DNA from: Limanda limanda
Lineage: Eukaryota > Chordata > Actinopteri > Pleuronectiformes > Pleuronectidae
Assembly (NCBI RefSeq): GCF_963576545.1
Contig: NC_083646.1
Coordinates: 20,532,663-20,596,662 of the forward strand
Reading direction: 5' to 3'
Length of the DNA: 64,000 nt
This document shows, one piece after another, positions 1-31,541 of this stretch. Every line of letters starts with the position of its first letter. Within the stretch, counting starts at the first letter, position 1. The translations under genes and the position numbers were made by a program. The notes beneath the pieces were generated by a model. That model ran no database searches. It was not told where the DNA came from and saw nothing but the letters and a program-made list of their open reading frames with translations.

Positions 1-1
1 C

Positions 2-15743
<15,742 letters not shown>

Positions 15744-15835
15744 GCATTGGCACACTTCTATATCTCTTCTGTTTGTTTTTACTGTGGACACATGCTGTTT
15801 TTCACACTAGGAGCTGTTTAATGTAGTCGTCTGCT

Positions 15836-15878
15836 AATAAATTTTAGAATTTGCATTTTTTTTAATGTTTTGAATAAA
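15836..15878 (+). promoter_or_regulatory. zup1 polyadenylation signals
   Basis: Two AATAAA hexamers at 15836-15841 and 15873-15878, 93 and 130 nt after the zup1 stop codon. Either could end the transcript. Confidence 0.7.
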
Positions 15879-15987
15879 CTATTTGCTCTCAATGCTGTCC
15901 AGTCACTTACTATTGTCAGCTCAAGTTAATGGAGCATAACCACCCTGGCTGTCCTTAGAGAACCCTGTCCAACTAGAAACACACTCA

Positions 15988-15993
15988 CTCACT

Positions 15994-16033
<40 letters not shown>

Positions 16034-16044
16034 CACACACACAC
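15988..16044. repeat. (AC)n microsatellite
   Basis: CA/AC run with one interruption, preceded by short CACT repeats. Confidence 0.9.
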
Positions 16045-17697
16045 GTCACAATGTGTAACTGATGTTTAACAACAGGGTGTCAACATCTAACGTGCAATCC
16101 AAATGGAATGATGAGATATTTTAAGAGAAAGCATTACGCATTCAGAAGGTTCAACAGCTGCTCAGGTTTTCATCTGTTTTCTTTTTTAACGGATGAGGTC
16201 AAAGCCCTCCACTAACATCGTAAAGAATTATTACACTTTTACAAGATAAAACAATAACCTTAAGGGGAAATGAGCAGAGGTGCTATTTCACACAGCAAAC
16301 TTTAAGTGTTCAATGAGTGCTTTCTGCCATCTGTTAACTGAGCCTGTGCTTCCCTCAAATAATGTATGAGCTGAGGTTTGGCTCTTTACAAATGAAAATT
16401 TAACTGAATTCCATTGCGTTGAAAGTGTCAGAAGCTAAGAAAGCTAGTACCTTGGATATTCAATTTCCTCTGGGAGACTGCTGTTTTTTCTCTCTCGATT
16501 AACAAAGGACGTATCGGATGAGGAAATCTACCAGTCAAGGGAGCCATATAAGATGACAGGGAATATCCCCCCAGTGTAATGGCAGTCTTACAAATGGGTG
16601 AAAGAGCAACTGGTGTCCCTGTGAGCTAGCAGCAGTGTGGGAGGTTTGTGGTTTGTCCGGTTGGCCTCAGTTGCTCCCTCAAAATCCCAGTACAGTTGCA
16701 GGGAGACTGAGCAGAGTTGTGAAGTAGAATGTGGCAAATGTCAGTGTCCAGATGTGCACAGCTGACAATGCTGCCAGATGAGCCTCTGCTGACCTACAGG
16801 AAGTGGATGTTCATGTTCTGGTGGTTTTATTGTATTGAACTCAGTCCTGCCTCCAGTATTCCACTGGACCTCATTGAGCAAGCAGTCAGATATAAGATTT
16901 GTAGCACACATGCAAAGCTTTAACGATTGTTATGTGAGCACATTTCCATAAAAAATTACAATGAATCCACAGGGTATTCAAATGTATGTAGAACGTGGAG
17001 TTTTGTTTTGGCTCGTGCAGCCAACATCAGAGCAATGGTCCCGCTGTCCTCGTATGTTCGACATCTAGGTTTTCCAGAGCCGGCGTTGGTGAGGATATGA
17101 AAGACAGCGGCCCCCATATAGAATTACCAGGATTCTGTGTCACTCAAACGGGAGCTCTATAGGACGTGTTTTGGAGCCAGACCTCTCAATGGGCTTGTTC
17201 GAGCACACATTTTGCCAAAGACACACCGGGGACACCTTAAAAAAACATTCAAATGTGCATTTTGCATAAAATGGGACTTTGAAAAAAAAGGTGTCCCATT
17301 CCAAAAATACATCTGCTGCAGTTATAAGGACACTCTACCATGGTCAGTTTTATCAAGCAACTTTTTTTGCTACTACTTTTCTACACGTCTCACGCAAACC
17401 TCCCAGTGTTATTAACATCAAATCACTGGAGAGGACTCAGGAGCGAGTCTGAGTGGTGGCGGACCACTTGTCAGGAGAGAGAGTGAAGAAGGGGTTCATG
17501 TCAGGGGAACTACAGTCAGGAGTTTAGCCTCTGCACTGGTGAGCCAGAATGTGTGTTTTATTTGGAAAACACTCTGTCTCACCTCCCGTACTAGAAGTGC
17601 AGCTTATGCAACCCCACACACTTGTTTTGGTTTTGATGTTACATAAGCAGCATGGGGTTTGTTCTGTTTATCACCTGACCCACCGACAGAGGAGCCT

Positions 17698-17822
17698 CCT
17701 GGGAGTCCCTTTCTTCCTTACCTCCTTCTCTCCTTCCTTCCATCCTTGCCTCCTTCCTTCCCTCGTCCTTTCTTCCATCCCTCCTTCCCTACTTCCCCCC
17801 TTGCCTCCCTCCACTCCTCTGT
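17698..17822 (+). repeat. Polypyrimidine (CCTT)n-like tract
   Basis: About 125 nt that are almost purely C and T on the plus strand, ending about 155 bp before the sulfotransferase TATA-like box. It arises from degenerate TCCTTCC units. Such tracts can adopt triplex structures and are often seen near promoters; any role here is inference. Confidence 0.8.
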
Positions 17823-17976
17823 CATCACTTTGTTTGCTGGGGTGAACCGGGGTGTGGTGACAACGAGCCGCTCTGTTTGTACTCTGTGGCTGCGCGTTTT
17901 CTCAATGCGTAAAAAGGCGTGCGCGTCGCGCATCTCCACTTTTCGGCGAGTGAGAAGAGGTGGGACCTCGGAAACG

Positions 17977-17984
17977 TATTTATA
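17977..17984 (+). promoter_or_regulatory. TATA-like box of the sulfotransferase gene
   Basis: TATTTATA lies about 30 nt before a plausible transcription start near 18008-18012, and 119 nt before a clean splice donor (CAG/GTATGC at 18096/18097). The start site itself is not determinable by eye. Confidence 0.5.
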
Positions 17985-18007
17985 GCAGCAATTTGCGATC
18001 ATACAAA

Positions 18008-18096
18008 GGTGTTCCCTGCTGAAAGAAGTCAAGGGATCATATTAAACACTGTGTGGACGTCGTTTCTTCAGCGTCGGACAGCGGAGCCAGCACCAG
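18008..18096 (+). other. Predicted non-coding first exon of the sulfotransferase gene
   Basis: Bounded upstream by the TATA-like box spacing and downstream by the donor CACCAG/GTATGC. The next exon begins at 18225 after a T-rich acceptor (gatttag), five bases before the initiator ATG. The upstream edge is approximate. Confidence 0.5.
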
Positions 18097-18229
18097 GTAT
18101 GCAACTTGTTGATAGAAGCGCACGGATAGATGCTCGCATAACTTTGTGCTCTTATTACATGGCTGTAAGGAGCCACTGCACATATGGAGGAAAACACATC
18201 TGTCCCTCTTATTTTTTGATTTAGTGATC

Positions 18230-21483
<3,254 letters not shown>

Positions 21484-22446
21484 GCAGTTTGTTGCTCTCA
21501 CGACAACAAAGAGAACAAAAAGAAGAAACAGTTGCAACTCCATGAACTCTGCTTTACAGAGACAGCGTCTGCTTCTCTTTCCCTGTGTATATTTTAGCAT
21601 CTGAGGGTACATTTCAATTCATGGCAGTTCCCTCCCCCATTTTAGTTCAAAAACCTATGCAAATCTCTATTTGGGTATCTCATTGAGATCATGGAATGGC
21701 TAGGTTGTGGTCTAACTATAGCAGCCTTGTTTTGTAGTCATGTACATTACAGTATTACTGCTTGCTGATGCACTGAATGCTCTTCGAATCAAGCTGCATT
21801 TACAACTAAATTACCAGTTGCTTTGACAATAGTAGAAATATCTTGCATACCATTCTCATATATCTAATATGTATTCAATGAGTTAAACCATTGGATTTTC
21901 TGTGGAATCACTAATATTGCTGCTAAATATATTGTATTGTCTATATTTACTTTTGCATAAGTCAGAGTGTATGGATTAAAATCACAGTGAAACCATGTTG
22001 TCTCAGTCTGTACAAGAGAACACACTCACTGCTTGTGTTCAATTTCATAGAAATGTGACTTCAAGTGCAGGTGAGTAAACTCATTGGTGTTGAACGACCT
22101 CAACACCAATGACTCACCTCAACATCAACCTTTTGACTTAGAATGACACAACATCCTTTGTAGCCCAAATAATCAAAAGGATGTCGTAACACCTCTTTGT
22201 TTCCCCTGAGAGCAGAGGCCTGTATGTCCAAGTTAAGTTCAATTTACCCAGATTACATTTTAGTTGTCAGGCTTCGTCCTGATAACATGTACTACAGAGC
22301 TGCTTGTCACTGCCTCAGTTAACCCTGGCTCATGTGGCATAGCCAGACTCATTTACAACAAACAATTTGTTTGACATTTAACAAAGTGACATGAAGACAA
22401 TGTGATCATGTGACGAGAAAATAAACACTAGAATATCGAGGGTAGT

Positions 22447-22480
22447 TTAAGGGATAGTTCACCCAAAAATGTATATTTTA
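22447..22480 (+). mobile_element. End of a gggatagttcaccc-type non-autonomous element
   Basis: Reads ttaagggatagttcacccaa, the same terminal sequence as the MITE at 41313-41771. The following ~300 bp share further pieces with that element (gcattgcagc/tagc.aaatcc and ctgtaagcc.. / tggaagcctagacatt). The far end was not identified. A third, poorer match begins at 47617 (aaagggatagtttaa). Confidence 0.55.
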
Positions 22481-23423
22481 CTCTACTCACCACTATGCTG
22501 AAGGTGGCTGAGGTGCTTGACTCGCAAAACACTTTTGCTGTTTAAGAGGTTAACAGCATTGCAGCTAAATCCGATACAATTAAGTTAATGGTGAGCAATT
22601 CTTCATATGCAAAAAACAAAATATAAAAACATAACATGCCTCCAGACTGCTCTTGTGGTGTCATCCAAGTGTCTGGAAGCCTAGACATTCAAGTTCGAGT
22701 CAAAACGATGAATATTAAACCTTGTTTTTAGCCTGAATGTTGTCTGTTATCGTCCTCTGGAGGGTCTGTCTGATGCTGCCCAAGCATAGGGGAAAAGTAT
22801 ATGTGGTTAGGATTACTGAAATGTAAAAGGCTTATTCTTTTAATTCTCCTCATGTTGTTCTGTGCTGCCGTGATAAAATAAGAGTCAAAGCACAGACACT
22901 GTCAGGACGTCTGTCACAATCAAATAATCTTTGTTATTTCCTTTGCTTGTTAGACCCTCTGTTTTACACCAGAGTGGACACATATGATACTTCACGTTAT
23001 CATATTCGGACTGAGTGACAAACTAAAACAGAACATGAAACATTTAAAACACTCAGATCATAAATGGGCGCGCGCACACACACACGTACACACGCACACA
23101 TACAAATAACTGACTTCAGACTTGGCACATCTGCAACCTGACAAAGACATTGTCTCAGCTGCTTATTCACACAGTTTTTTTTGTATATTGAACAAGTTCA
23201 GCTGGGATGTGGTGGTGTAACAGCAATTATGAAATGACGTGTAGAATTTAAGAATAATACTGTCGAGCACAGAAGCTATGTTCAATTGTATTACCAGATG
23301 TAAATTATATATTTTAATAAAATGAGTCTTATTCAGTTGTTACATGACTGTTTGTGAGACAATACACACTGATGCACTGAGAAGCTTGTGTCTTTCATCC
23401 CTGTTCTCGCCGCACTGCGGTTG

Positions 23424-23820
23424 TATGCCTCCGCCAACCAGGGCAGTTTACGGCTACATAGTTTTTTTTCCCAGATTCATTTAAGGTCATGGTGACATTT
23501 GACCACAGAAATCTAATCAGTTCTTTTAGTCCAAGTGAAAACTGATCAAAAGTTTTTAAAAAATCCCTAAATGTGGTCTTAAGATACTGCACTCAAGAGG
23601 CCAGAAACATGTGATCTGAGGTCACATGACCTTGACCTTTTGACCTTCGACCACAAAAATCTATGTAGCTCATCTTCGAGTCCAAGTGAATATTTGTACC
23701 GAAGTTGAAGAACTTCCCTCAAGGTGTTCTTGAGGTATCCCATTCCCTGAAACTGGAAAGGACAGAAAACCAGAGGAAATAATGCCTACAGCCACTGGCT
23801 ATCACCGGCATGGAGGCATA
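23424..23820. mobile_element. MITE with TATGCCTCC terminal inverted repeats
   Basis: Starts tatgcctccgcc and ends ggcatggaggcata, so the ends are inverted repeats of about 12-14 bp around ~370 bp of non-coding DNA. The interior has the fish-repeat phrases ggtcatggtgacatttgacc and ccaagtgaatatttgtacc. It carries four nuclear-receptor-like half-sites at 23619-23646 (see findings). It is non-autonomous; the superfamily was not determined. Confidence 0.65.
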
Positions 23821-24451
23821 AAAAAAAATCATAATTTTGTTCTATGGTTTAATGATGTACAACTACAGGTTTTATATTGGACTTAACTTTGAAACACTGC
23901 ATTGTGATATTCTTCAACAAAAAAAGATGTTCCATCACTTCTCTCACTGGTGTAAATAAAGTTAGCCGTGGGAGAGACTGGACACAGAGCCTGGGCTGGT
24001 TTACAACCTGCTGCTGTGGACCTGTTGACACATTGAATGGCTGTAGACATTAATTGTTAAGGATTTAGAAATCAAATAAGAGTCTTAACATGTGTAGCCA
24101 CACAAGTACTTTTCAGTTCACTACATGGAAATGCTTTTTGTATGTGCCCTGTACTTCAATGTTTCTGCTCCTCTACATTTAGATATCATTCCTGGCTAGG
24201 TTGCAAATGAAGATTTTACATACAAACCAGATGATCAATGTGAAAATACTGATGTGCATGGTTATAAAAAATAACTGATTCGTGTAGATGTACTTTAACA
24301 ACCTAACATTATACAATCTGGTCAAACAAGCTCCTCCTGAAGAAGCCTGTTTACATCAGTCATAACATTTCAATATAAAACTCAAAAAAAAGCCAGATTC
24401 CATAGTTTTAATCTTGAAAGTCAATCGTACATTTTGCAATCAATACTTTTT

Positions 24452-24457
24452 TTTATT
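24452..24457 (-). promoter_or_regulatory. rwdd1 polyadenylation signal
   Basis: AATAAA on the minus strand, 339 nt after the rwdd1 stop codon; the first good hexamer downstream that I found. Confidence 0.55.
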
Positions 24458-24795
24458 TTAACATAACTAACAGGTTGAGTGTCACCTTAATGTCACTTAG
24501 TATATGAATGTGTTGGGGTGTTGAAACTTGCACACTTCATCCATTCCCTGGCTTTACTTGACAATGTACTGCCCTCTTCTGGCCAAAGTTGCATGTCACT
24601 GGGATGCCTTCCATTGTAAAGGCATAGAAATGGACACCCATAAGTGTATAGGTGTGTATGTTGTATTTACGAAGAGTTCCACAGCTTCCGTACAAGTCTT
24701 TGAAAAATAAACGCAGCCGTTGGATCCTCTGAGCAGATGATCGTGTTCCAGAGAAGAGTAGTGCAGTCCTGTCATTCAGCTGTTCTACTCCGGCA

Positions 24796-27700
24796 TTAAT
24801 CCTCGTCACTGCCCATCCCTAAAGGGTCAAAGTCAGGGTCGTCCTCATCCAAGTCCAAGTCCTCGATGTCCTGAAACAGTGACTCATCCACTTCAACGCT
24901 GTTTCCAGCTGCAAAGGAAGAAAACAGGTGTGATTGGAATGGGGCGTAAAGCTAATCGCTCTCCAAACTAAATGTTTGGTTTTCTGATCCTGGTTGATAT
25001 TCTTACTATGTTCAATAGCTCCTAAAATCTCCCAGTTCCCTTCCACTTCAGTTCACTCACATGCACGTTTGATAAAATTCTACAAACTTTAACAATTATT
25101 ATTTTGACTTTTTCTTCAATTACACCACATATCGTTTAGTTGTAATGAAATATCTTCATATTTTCGTCCACTCAAGTTAAACAATTTTTTTTATTTACTA
25201 TTCTCACTGTGCCAAAGAGAAGCCTTAATAAAATGTTTCAAACAGTCACAGCCACTTATTTACCCTCTTCAAGGAACTGAATGTCGGATGTGTCCAAGTT
25301 GTGGTCTGTCTCAAAAAGTTGTTTACCTAGTGAGGAAAACATGACATTATCACAAGTCCATACATTGTCAGGTCCATAAGTATTTGGACAGCTTAAACCC
25401 AAGTGTGTTTGTGTAATCAGGTCTCTAAGCTGTGAGCCCTGAGGGAAAAGTGTAAATGTGAGGACATCAACGTTACCGGTGAGTTTGGTTTTCAACGCCT
25501 GCTCCTCCTCCTTCTGCTGCTTTTTATGCCTCATCTCGGCCACCTCCACCTCAAAAGTGGCTTTCCATAACAAGAAGTTTTCAATGTTTACCACTGTGCC
25601 TTGGAACGTAACCTGTCAATCAATCAAACACACACACACACACATTAATACAACTTCACATTGCACTGATGAGATCTTTTACTGACCACATCCAATCCTT
25701 AATCCAACACTGAACACGATTTCTGTGGAGGGACGAGGCAGTTCAGCCAAAATGAAATCTTTGTTGAGTAAATAGCTGCCTCTATACCATGGCTAAAAAA
25801 ATATCTGGATTCATTTTGTGACCGATTGTTTTTTTTATATTCAACGAGGAACATAAAAAATTGGAAATTCCCAAGAGGGAGAGGGAAAAACACAGCTTAT
25901 GCTTAAAAAGGGTATGATATCAGACAGAAACTTTCTGAAATTTAATTTGTTAAATCACAAACTGCACATGCATTAAACCTAGCTGCACAACATGTCACTG
26001 AAGGGCTAAAACTGAGAGAAATTTAAATGGGGGGGGGGGGGCAGCAGCCTTTGTATGTGTGTTGCTGATTGTTGATCATGTGGAGATGAGGAATATGTAA
26101 AATGCAGATTATTCATCTTCCTACCTTCTCTGCTTCCTCTGCTTCTCTCTCTTTACGTTGCTTCTCCTCCTCTTGTCTATCTTTCATCAAATCCACAATT
26201 TCGTTGAGTTTCTCCTGAACAGCATTCACCAGGGTGAAGATCATCACCATGCCCAGGTTTTCTTCTGCCTGCAGAGTGACCACATTTACACATCAGGGAT
26301 TCTGATTACATTGGTGTATGGTCACGGATCAGGAGATACCTGACGTCACTAACAGTTGAAACGTGGTCTGGATTCACACTCAGAAGCTGCTCCTATCGGG
26401 ACCTAGATCTACTAATGATAAATTGTCAGAGCAATTATATCTTAACCGGAGCTGCCCAGGAAACTCACAGACCAATTGCACTGGTAGTAAATCTTCTCAA
26501 ATGATCGTATTCAGCCAATCATTGTGAGTCTAATCACTGAGTGAGATGCATGCACAAGGGCAGAGATGAGACAATCCAGTGCTGCAGGGATGAAGTACAC
26601 ATTCGCCTTGTTCCACTAACAAGGAATTATTAGGATTTTCAATTTTGTAATATTGCAGAAAAATAAGGCTATGTTATAAACATGAGATAATGACACTTGA
26701 TGTGATTTGTTGTGCAAGATAATCTTTTCAAATTAACACCCCCCTTATGATGCTGAAACATAATTGTTAGAAGTAAAAAGCTAACGCGAGTCAGAGCCAA
26801 CCTTTTCATCAAAAGCCTTTTCTCTTACAAAGAAAGCTGATAATGAGGAAGCGTGTGAGCATAAACACAACCAGGTTGTGAAAGCGTGAGTAGATTGGAT
26901 TTCATGCTCAACCTATTGACATATAATGTCCCCAACCACCTCTATAGTATCATTTAGCCACTTTCTGGTAAACACCTTTTTTCTATGACACCTTTACGAT
27001 AAAAGAAATGTGAGGAATGGATTTATTGATGAGTTTTGTGTCGTAGAAATGCTAGAAACTGCATTTATAAAGCTCTTTTCTAGTTATATGGACCACTGAC
27101 TCAAAGCACTTTACGGTACATATGGCATTAACCCATTCACTCTTGACCTTTTTATGTTGTGATTTGGCTCTTAAAAATTGAACTGTACTGAATACCTCAC
27201 AATTCATTCCTAATTTTGCCTTGGATTTTTGGTGTGAAGCACTTTGTAACCTGTGTGCTATACAAATAATATTTATTAATAATAATATTATCTCCTGAGC
27301 CACAGCCAGCCCAAATCCCTGCACTCCCATTATATCTCTCTTAGATAATAAGCAGACTTTAACATGAACATTAATGTCTCTCTTGTGTAGCAGTTGGTTT
27401 CAGGCTCAGTGGGACACTTTACTCTGTAACAAAACAAGGTCCCCATCTATGTTGACAGAGAGCCATCACCACATTTCAGTGGACAAGATAGGGTCCATCA
27501 TGAAGCAAAAATATAAAATGTTTTGTAAATTCCTTCATTTTGGGTTGTGATTGTTTTCAAAAGAGAATACAAGACAAATGATTAACAGAGCTTAACTCTG
27601 TGCTGTATCAAAAAGGAAAAAATACATAAGTTTACATTTGTCTAGATGAACAGACCTGTTGCTGCAGTAGAGTGAGGAGTGAGGACGCATCAACATCTTC

Positions 27701-29260
27701 CAAGTTGTCCTGGGCGTAGATCTCCCACAGCGGAGGCTCATCTGGGTATTTCTCCACATACGTGAACTTCAGTGTTGCTTCCGCAACTGCAACAGGAACA
27801 GACAGCTTGTTCTCTGCTATATTTCAAGTCACCAGCTTTCAAATCTTTTCATACTTAATCGCCATGGGCATAATATTGCTGACCATTGTATTAAAATTAT
27901 GAACAGTTTCATAAGACTGCTGTAATGTGAGGGTTCGATGTGGGGTAGATTGGTCACTCAGCAACAGGATGGAGAAGGATTACTTTCTGAGCAGCACTTT
28001 ACTGTTCACCGCAGTGGTCATCTGCATCTACAACACACACTTCCTGCTCTCATTTGACTGAACTAACAAATAAGTTCAGTCACATGTTCTTATGATGCTA
28101 ATGTAAAAAATTTGTAAATATGTTAATCACGCGTGTGCAAACAGATATTTAAATGTCTTTTAGATTAAAATTTTGTAAATTATCATAAACACATGAATGA
28201 ACTTGACTTTCCACCTTCCACTGCCATTGACACTGGAAGACAATTTGCAACCCCACACACACACATTAGTATACTCACTTTCACCCTGTTCCCCTACATC
28301 TGATGCTACAGTGATGGTGAAGCTGGTGGGATCCTCTGTAAGCACTGCAAACACAAACCATTATTTGACACATGCACCACATGTCGTTTACAGAACCGGA
28401 CAGTGTAGACTACAGCAAACTGCCCCAGCATGAATGTCCAGTAGATCCACTCACTAACCTGCACATTAACGATAGCAGTGGGACAAAATATCTCTATGGC
28501 AATAGATCATCATCGTCCTGACTCATGATATGCGATTATCTATTTGCTGATGCCATATATAGACATTTACTTATTTAGTTTTGTATGCATGTGGTTTGGA
28601 CTTATGCCACCTTGTGTTTATTTTACATTGGAATGATTGGAAGACACACAAAATGTTGTTGTTTAATCTCTGTCTGTGAAAGTGACACCAATTTTCAGGC
28701 ACACAAATCCTGAACTTTACCTCTTGGGGGACATTTTGTATTTATTCTTCAGTTAGATATAGGCCATATCGTGATGGATAATGATATGATTGTCTTGCAA
28801 TATATTGATTATCGCAGCACGATATTGTCGTAATCACCAATAGCATAGCGAAGTTCAGGGTTAAGGTTACTAGTCCAGAGCAGCACCACTAAACGTAAAC
28901 ATGATGGATGTGCGCTATAAGCGTGTCCATTTTGCAGGGTTGTCTTCAATCTGGAAAGAGTTAGGCCAAATCTGAATGAAGTTCGTCGTACTTCTTGTAT
29001 TCTGTGCATGTCGGGGCCAGTGGAAGTCCCACAGCTCGACCACTGCCTGTCTGACTTTAATGTGAACCAGTGGCTGCTGGAGGAGAGACTCCTCTCCTTT
29101 GCTCCACAGTCAGCTAACAGACGGCTGCTTGTTAGCCTGTGAGCTAGCTGACGTTGTCTTCCCTGTCAACACTGATGAAAGTCTGACCTGTGAACGAGTC
29201 TTCGTAGATGGACTCAATAGCTTCGAGTTCATTCCTCTGCTCTTCAGCGTAGTCTGTCAT
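24796..29260 (-). CDS. rwdd1: RWD domain-containing protein 1
   Basis: Seven exons on the minus strand join in phase: 29260-29188, 28344-28279, 27786-27656, 26268-26125, 25612-25477, 25326-25264 and 24908-24796, giving 241 residues (human about 243). The protein starts MTDYAEEQRNELEAIESIY, which is diagnostic. The RWD fold follows (FTITVASDVGE, LKFTYVEKYPDEPPLWEIY, then AEENLGMVMIFTLV). Next comes a Lys/Glu-rich helix (residues about 125-185, including EEEKQRKEREAEEAEK). The block KQLFETDHNLDTSDIQFLEE precedes an acidic tail with DLDLDEDDPDFDP. The mammalian protein (DFRP2) binds and stabilises the GTPase DRG2. The start is fixed by the conserved N-terminus. Introns contain repeat relics at 27056-27135 and 27226-27295 and a G run at 26029; introns otherwise show nothing recognisable. 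Confidence 0.95.
26029..26041. repeat. Poly-G run
   Basis: A run of about 12 G preceded by aaatg, in an rwdd1 intron; notable only as an assembly-error-prone site. Confidence 0.8.
27056..27135 (-). mobile_element. 3' part of a tRNA-derived SINE, reversed
   Basis: Reverse complement of the 3' body of the SINE at 30970-31232: shared order is the 'gtgaatgggt' region, then ctttgagt, then actagaaa, then gctttataaat. It lacks the tRNA-like head. It lies in an rwdd1 intron. Confidence 0.55.
27226..27295 (+). mobile_element. LINE/SINE 3' tail relic
   Basis: The phrase gtgaagcactttgtaacctg followed by gtgctatacaaataatattt and an ATA-rich end is the usual 3' terminus of CR1/L2-type elements in fish. 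No coding part is preserved. Confidence 0.5.
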
Positions 29261-30969
29261 CGTGGTGGAGATGTGGGCTATGTGGAAGTGAATAAACTCA
29301 TCCCCGCTATGCTAATGCTAACAGGCACACGCTGCGTGTTGCTCTGCAGATAGATGATATCGTGGTTCTGATGGTTTGGTCTGACTGGGGCTCTATAAAG
29401 CACGGTCCTGTTTACGGTCACATTAAACATCCATGTGTGTGTGTGTGTGTGTGTGTGCAGTTTGCTTTTGTGATGAAGTGTAGAACCGCAGTTTGAACAC
29501 ATGGGCACCACCAGCACTTTGTTTCTCTTCTTTATAATTCTACAGCTGCAGTGCGATCTGATCTGACATCTATTGCTTGGGTCTGCAAGCGCAAAGGGAA
29601 ACTTGTTTTTCAAACCAACTTTATTAAATGGAAGCTCATTTCACAAAACAGGTAACAAGGCTACTGTTACCACAATGATAATAACATTATGTTTTATTAA
29701 TTTATTTACATCTTTTTTTTACAGTGCACACACACACAGTACAGTTAGTGAACAATGAGTAAGCATTAGCAAAGTTTGACAAAGAGTGTTTTGAGTTAAT
29801 TTGGCTTACCCTAACCGTAAAGTGTTGGTTGTAAGTGCTTCTCTGCTGTGCAGTTGATCAGTTTTCTCCTGTGTGTTTATCCAGAGAGAAGTAAGTTTGC
29901 CATTTATTTGTAAGGTATATTGTCATTGGACCTCTTTTGTAATAATTGTGAATATGAATAGTATTAAGAATGCCTTCATTTCCTAATGTGAACCGCACCC
30001 AGCAGTCTTGTTATGTATAGGTCTTTTACAATTTATTATGTCTATATACACTATTAGGATGGAGTTGACAATTTTTATATTTGGTTTATTTTGCAGAACC
30101 ACACACACAAACACACACAAATACACATGTCCATTCAAGCGAAGTTTGAAGGCAGCAGTAAAGTAATAAATTGTCTCAGAATTTATTGTTTACATTACGT
30201 TTTTTAGGGAATATAAACAGTGCATTCTAACTGATACACACTCATCATAACTTAGAAAAGCCGGCCTGTAACTACTGAGTCTCCATTACATTGGCTATGG
30301 CTCTTGAAGTTGTGAGAGATTTCCAAGAGGACCCCAAGGTGTATGAATTATTGGATATAGGGAACCAAGGGGAGGAGCGCCCAATAAAACCACTTCTGCT
30401 TTGTTTTCATTGAGTTAAAGGAAGTTCCTTGATTTGCAGCTTCCGATGTTATCTATAATCACTGCACCAATAAACCAATAAAATAACATTTCAAATATCC
30501 AAGAAATAAAAAAATTTAAGCGTATAAAGAGTTAAAGGAAAAGAGAATCATTGGCTGGAGTTTAAGGGCAGAACACAGGAGCGGAGAAAGGACTGAGTTG
30601 GAAAGGTTTAACAAACAATGAGAGGACAGAATGAATGAGTCAGGTACTGGGAGGGTCTCTGAATTCAGCAAGCATAGCGTTCCAACCAGGGATTTTTGTA
30701 AATCTGAATCCAAAATGAATAAATGCAGACTGATGTCATGTCCATTAGGCTTTTGTCTAAAGCTGCAGTGTTGTCACATGACCACACTTCGTGCATTACT
30801 TCCCACATTGTAACCACAAGTTCCATTTGAAGGCAGCATCATCATTTATCATCAGACGCCTGTTCTCGTAAGATCACCACACCCACAGGAGCCCTTTGTT
30901 TTGTAACAACACACCCACTGGAGCACTTTGTGGTGGATCGGATTTGTCACTTAGTTCTTCTTGGCAGCT

Positions 30970-31232
30970 GTGGCTAGGCAAAGCAGGTTGTCCACTAACC
31001 AGAGGGTTGGCAGTTCAATCCCAGTCTCCCCCATTGTGATTGCTGAAGGGTCCTTGGACAAGATATGGAACCCCATGCTCCTGATGCCAGCAGAGTATGG
31101 GTGATGTGTGATAAAGATGTTGCACATACTGTGGATGCACTGTATGAATGGGTGAATGTCAAAACTGTACTAGAGCTTTGAGTGGACATCAAGACTAGGA
31201 AAGTGCTATTTAAATACAGACCATTTATGTCA
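30970..31232 (+). mobile_element. tRNA-derived SINE
   Basis: The tRNA-like head includes a B-box-like gttcaatccc (31013-31022). The body contains gctgaagggtccttggacaag and then a 3' section gtgaatg.., ctttgagtgg, gactaggaaagtgctattta and aatacag. The same family recurs at 48608-48775 (head) and 27056-27135 (3' part, reversed). Confidence 0.7.
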
Positions 31233-31474
31233 AGCTCTCCCACTGAGTGTAGTATTGTCCCCCAGCTGTGAGTTACTTTGGATAAGTTTCTGACAAATTA
31301 GTGAATGTGTTTGCAAAAAAATTACTTGAATTTTTTACATATCTTTTTTTTCCAAATTGACCGATAATCTCAGTTCTTCTATCGTTAATGGGGTTGTAAT
31401 TTACACCAAAGCATTTTTAAATTAACTATTAACTGAAGATTAAAGTAGGAGATATTACTCAGGTATATATATGA

Positions 31475-31541
31475 GGTATACTACTCAGATATATTACGCA
31501 GGTATACTACTCAGATATATTACTCAGGTATATTACTCAGG
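31475..31541. repeat. 26-bp minisatellite, ~2.6 units
   Basis: Units start at 31475, 31501 and 31527 with consensus ggtatactactcagatatat followed by tactca. A degenerate partial unit precedes them. Confidence 0.85.

Larger units (their letters stand above)
15744..18007. other. Intergenic region zup1 - sulfotransferase
   Basis: Apart from the zup1 3' UTR, an AC microsatellite (15988-16044), a polypyrimidine tract (17698-17822) and the sulfotransferase promoter, I see no feature. Open stretches at 16729-16923 and 17137-17415 show no family resemblance or splice context. Confidence 0.6.
21484..24451. other. Intergenic region sulfotransferase - rwdd1 (tail to tail)
   Basis: Convergent 3' flanks. 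It contains the sulfotransferase 3' UTR (no close AATAAA; an ATTAAA lies near 21975), one end of a gggatagttcaccc-type repeat (22447-22480), a short CA run near 23075-23100, and the MITE at 23424-23820. No gene seen. Confidence 0.6.

Noticed and set aside
17549..17985. Pro/Ser/Leu-rich open frames near the sulfotransferase promoter
   Set aside because: Come from the polypyrimidine tract; no family or splice support.
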